Of a stretch of DNA of 44,969 bases, positions 42,666-44,969 are shown piece by piece. Location of the stretch: assembly GCF_006539865.1 (NCBI RefSeq), contig NZ_BJNV01000042.1, forward strand, positions 1 to 44,969, in the 5' to 3' direction. A program made the translations under genes and the position numbers. Position 1 is the first letter of the stretch. Each line of letters opens with the position of its first letter. The DNA comes from Zoogloea ramigera. GTDB lineage: Bacteria > Pseudomonadota > Gammaproteobacteria > Burkholderiales > Rhodocyclaceae. The notes under the pieces are model-generated. The model was not told the DNA's origin. It ran no database searches and worked only from the letters and a program-made list of their open reading frames with translations.

Positions 42666-43205
42666 ATGACCGCCGCCCACCTCAAATACCTCGCCGGCTA
42701 CTCCGCGCACCTCGTCGACCAGGTGGGCGCCTGCCTCGCTGACGGCAGCCTGGGCGAGCGCCTGCTCCGCCGGTATCCACAGCCCCACGCCGTGCGCAAC
42801 GACGGGGCGCTGTACGACTACGTGAGCGGGCTCAAGGCGAGCCGCCTCAAGAACGCGCCGCCGCTCAGCAAGGTGCTGTGGGACGGCAAGCTCGCGAGCC
42901 TCCACAACGCGCTGGGCACCCATACCCGGGTGGCGCGGGTGCAGGGCGGCAAGCTGCGCACCCGGCGCGAGATCCGCATCGCCGATGTGTTCCGCGAGGC
43001 GCCGCCGGAGTTTCTGGGGATGATCGTCGCCCACGAACTCGCCCACCTGAAGGAGCCGGCGCACGACAAGGCGTTTTATCAGCTGTGCTGCCATATCGAG
43101 CCGGCCTATCACCAGCTCGAGTTCGACGTGCGGGCCTGGCTGTGCTGGGTCGAGGCGGGCGGGGCGGCGCCGTGGGGCGCGCCCGGAGGGAGCCCCGCCC
43201 CGTGA
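42666..43205 (+). CDS. YgjP-like M48-type metallopeptidase domain protein
   Basis: This 179-residue protein has the zinc motif H123-E-L-A-H127 in IVAHELAHLKEPAHDKAFYQ, followed by a downstream helix IEPAYHQLEFDVRAWL, the layout of the small YgjP/DUF45-type metal-dependent hydrolases. The HLKE..H segment provides the likely third ligand. No signal peptide or membrane helix is visible, so it is probably cytosolic. The ATG at 42666 is chosen because the longer in-frame reading overlaps the preceding gene. Substrate is unknown. The Gly/Pro-rich C-terminal ~20 residues look disordered. Confidence 0.82.
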   Translation: MTAAHLKYLAGYSAHLVDQVGACLADGSLGERLLRRYPQPHAVRNDGALYDYVSGLKASRLKNAPPLSKVLWDGKLASLHNALGTHTRVARVQGGKLRTRREIRIADVFREAPPEFLGMIVAHELAHLKEPAHDKAFYQLCCHIEPAYHQLEFDVRAWLCWVEAGGAAPWGAPGGSPAP

Positions 43206-43211
43206 ATGCAT

Positions 43212-43236
43212 GACGCCAGCCGTGAGGGCTGGCGTC
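43212..43236. terminator. Strong hairpin between convergent genes
   Basis: GACGCCAGCC and GGCTGGCGTC form a perfect 10-bp stem with a GTGAG loop, 6 bp after the metallopeptidase stop. There is no U-run on either side, so it may act with Rho or protect 3' ends of both convergent transcripts. Confidence 0.5.
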
Positions 43237-43284
43237 GGCGCCGATGCCTGCGGCGGGCTGGGCGGAGCCCGGCCCTGGGGGCGC

Positions 43285-44356
43285 TCAGAGCGTCAGGCTG
43301 CCCTTCAGCTTGTCGAGCAGCTTGTTGCCGAGGCCCTTGACCTTGAGCAGCTCGTCGAGGCTGGCGAACGGGCGGGCTGCGACGATGGCTGCGGCGACGG
43401 TCTTCGAGAGGCCCTTGACCGCGGCGAGCTCGGCGCTGCTGGCGGTGTTGACCGAGACCGCGGCGGGCTTCGCCTTGCTGGGCTTGTCCTTGGCGCTGGA
43501 TTTGGCCGCGGCTTTGCCGGCCTTGGTGGCCTTGGTGGGTTTGGCGGCCGGTTCGGATCCGGGGGCGGCCGCAGCAGGTGCCGCGGCGGTGGTTTCGGGC
43601 CAGCTGACGGGCTGCGCAAAGTTGGCGTAGTCGCGGGTCACGAAGCCGATCGGCGTCCACTCACGCAGCAGCAGGGCGATGTGCCAGCTGCCGGCCGGCT
43701 GGCTGGCTGGCAAGCGGCACGTCGACGCGCACGTCGTGCCAGGCTTGCTGGCCGCCCAGGCAGCCGAGCTGGCTGGCGGCGAGCGGCACGCCGTCGGGCT
43801 TGCCGCTGGTGTAGGGTGCGGTGAGGGCCCACAGCTCGAGGGACAGGGTGCCGCTGAGGTTGTCCGGGGCGCGGGGGTTGGTGATGCCGGCGGCGTGGAG
43901 GGTGGCGCTGCCGTCGCCGAGTTCGAAGCCGGCGGGGCCGTTGATCTCGGGCTGGGCGAAGCTCTCGCGGCGCGGGTAGTTGGCGTAGTCGTGGACTTCG
44001 TCGAAACGGCCGTCGTGGCCGGCGGCGAGCACCAGCACCATGGTGTGGGTGCCGTGGCCTGCGGGCGGGAAGGCGGCGCCTTCGGCGCCCACGTACTGCT
44101 GCGACTCGGTGCTCAGCGGGCCGATGGGAACCTGGGCGACCAGCGTGCCGGCGCCGGCATGGCCATCGAAGGGTTCGGCGCAGGCCCACAACTGGAGCGC
44201 CCAGTCGCGGTCATCGACCTTGGCCGAGGCGGCGACGAGCAGCTCGGCGTCGAGGCGGACGTGGTCGCCGCTGAAGCCGTAGGCATGGGTTGAGCCGAGC
44301 CGGACGTCGCCGGTACGCGGGCCCGGGGTGACCCGGAGGAGCTTGGGGGTTTGCAT
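43285..44356 (-). pseudogene. Frameshifted gene: duplicated beta-type domain plus C-terminal helix-hairpin-helix
   Basis: Two overlapping minus-strand frames form one gene. The first part (44356 down to a TGA at 43661-43663) encodes MQTPKLLRVTPG and two related domains: LQLWACAEPF...YVGAEG...DYANYPRRESFAQP and LELWALTAPY...HDVRVDVPL. The second part, in another frame to 43285, continues PAGSWHIALLL...RDYANFAQPVSW, an Ala/Lys-rich linker, and a ComEA-like helix-hairpin-helix (VNTASSAELAAVKGLSKTVA, ELLKVKGLGNKLLDKL). The switch falls in a (CCAG)3 tract at about 43697-43711; removing one 4-bp unit joins the frames as VPLASQPAGSWHIALLL and gives 355 residues. The internal duplication (PAG..H...VLVL against PAGSWHIALLL) supports that reading. 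No signal peptide is seen. It may be a sequencing error, a decayed gene or phase-variable. The domain family is not recognised. Confidence 0.75.
43697..43711. repeat. Tetranucleotide (GGCT/AGCC) tract at the frameshift
   Basis: Plus strand GGCTGGCTGGCTGGC, three full units and a partial one, inside the coding region of the frameshifted gene. Gain or loss of one unit changes the frame; loss restores it. Confidence 0.85.
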
Positions 44357-44663
44357 CGTGTGCGGCCTGGCAGTCTGGAAAGCGCACGATTCTGCGGGGG
44401 CTGGCGGGGCAGCGTCAATCAAACGGCGATTGATTTTTTGGATGCACCGACAGAGGGCAGAAAACCCCCGAAACCCGCACCAACAAAGGGCTTGCACCAC
44501 ATCGGTGCGGGTCTCGGCGGAGGGCTTTCAGAGTAGCACTCTATCTAACAATGTCATGAAACCCGCGTCAGCAAAGGTGTTCAGGTTTTCACGTTGTGGC
44601 GATACCCCTAAATCTACCCCCAGGGCGAATTACGGGGCAGGGAAAGGGCTTAGGCTCGGTGCG
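44357..44663. other. 307-bp intergenic region with repeats beside a serine recombinase
   Basis: No gene is supported. The right part (about 44530-44640) is less GC-rich than the rest of the window. It contains a long inverted repeat (44468-44517) and a degenerate direct repeat with core AAACCCGC..CA.CAAAGG at 44470-44490 and 44558-44577. With a recombinase gene next door these could be remains of recombination or transfer sites. Confidence 0.5.
44468..44517 (-). repeat. 14-bp inverted repeat, possible recombinase terminator or site
   Basis: Arms CCGAAACCCGCACC (44468-44481) and GGTGCGGGTCTCGG (44504-44517) match at 13 of 14 positions around a 22-nt loop. On the minus strand the stem is followed by GGGGTTTTC, so it could end recombinase transcripts; it could equally be a recombination-linked dyad. 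Confidence 0.5.
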
Positions 44664-44969
44664 TCACTCGCCCTTCGAGCAAGCCCGCTTCACACTCGCA
44701 GCCGAAATGCCGAAGTGTTCGGCCGTCGTCTTGATGCTGGCGGAGTTCTCGGCACGCCAGGCGCAGACGGCGGCATCGTCAATGCTCTTGGACCGCCCCA
44801 GGGCCTTGCCTTCGGCCTTGGCGCGTTCGAGGCCGGCGAGCTGGCGGGCCTTGAGGTTTTCCCGCTCCAGCTCCGCCACCGCGGCAAGCATGGTCAGCAT
44901 CAGCTTTCCGGCGGGCGTGGCCAGGTCGAAGCCTTCCCGCATCGAAACCACCGACACGCCCTTGGCCTT
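44664..44969 (-). CDS. Serine recombinase/resolvase, C-terminal part (5' end outside window)
   Basis: The visible 101 residues run off the right edge and begin KAKGVSVVSMREGFDLATPAGKLMLTMLAAVAELERENLKARQLAGLERAKAEGKALGR when read in short pieces: the end of the resolvase catalytic domain (GFDLATPAGKLMLTML), the long dimer helix (AELERENLKARQLAGLERAKAEGK) and a C-terminal helix-turn-helix (TTAEHFGISAASVKRA). This is the small resolvase/invertase type (Tn3/Gin-like), not a large serine integrase. The catalytic serine lies outside the window. Such enzymes resolve cointegrates or invert DNA and mark mobile elements or plasmid-derived segments, in keeping with the change in composition next to it. 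Confidence 0.9.
   Translation of the reverse strand, partial: KAKGVSVVSMREGFDLATPAGKLMLTMLAAVAELERENLKARQLAGLERAKAEGKALGRSKSIDDAAVCAWRAENSASIKTTAEHFGISAASVKRACSKGE

Overview
The window is high-GC bacterial chromosome. Gene content and order point to a betaproteobacterium of the Rhodocyclales/Zoogloeaceae (Azoarcus/Thauera-like) group: a gatCAB operon divergent from mreBCD-mrdA-mrdB-rlpA, an mnmG-rsmG-parA-parB cluster, a def-fmt-htpX run divergent from LysM-dprA-smg, and a double-length UvrA. The taxonomic call is inference from synteny and protein style. There is no rRNA or tRNA to anchor it.

Layout. 1-310: a 21-bp tandem repeat array and the terminator of the gat operon. 310-4123 (minus): gatC, gatA, a small cysteine-rich lipoprotein gene and gatB. 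4231-10979 (plus): the rod-shape and cell-wall elongation cluster mreB-mreC-mreD-mrdA(PBP2)-mrdB(RodA), then rlpA. 11145-11608: two small conserved-looking hypothetical genes, followed by about 700 bp without a supported gene but with a REP-like palindrome cluster. 12314-16571 (minus): mnmG-rsmG-parA-parB (tRNA wobble modification, 16S rRNA methylation, chromosome segregation). 17038-23165 (plus): two translationally coupled sensor kinases, a 1570-residue CBS/PAS/GAF hybrid kinase with receiver and Hpt domains, and a hemerythrin-histidine kinase. 23299-25667 (minus): def-fmt-htpX. 25805-31140 (plus): LysM protein, dprA, smg, topB. 31205-32062 (minus): HDOD protein. 32202-42591 (plus): small membrane protein, DUF1631 protein, tandem-fused uvrA, outer-membrane phospholipase A (pldA), a leader ORF and a PhnD-like binding protein without signal peptide. 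42666-43205: YgjP-like metallopeptidase. 43285-44356 (minus): a gene broken by a frameshift at a tetranucleotide repeat. 44664-44969 (minus): C-terminal part of a serine recombinase running off the window, suggesting the edge of a mobile element.

Most of the window is housekeeping. The points worth a second look are: (i) a palindromic, intergenic-style repeat inserted in frame into uvrA; (ii) a (CCAG)n tract whose unit number decides whether a two-domain plus helix-hairpin-helix protein is read through; (iii) the hybrid kinase/hemerythrin kinase pair, with all phosphorelay residues but no response regulator beside it; (iv) a 20-codon leader ORF coupled to a binding protein that lacks an export signal; and (v) the 21-bp array, which is open on both strands and encodes heptads either way. 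None of these proves a new system; each is stated with a test.
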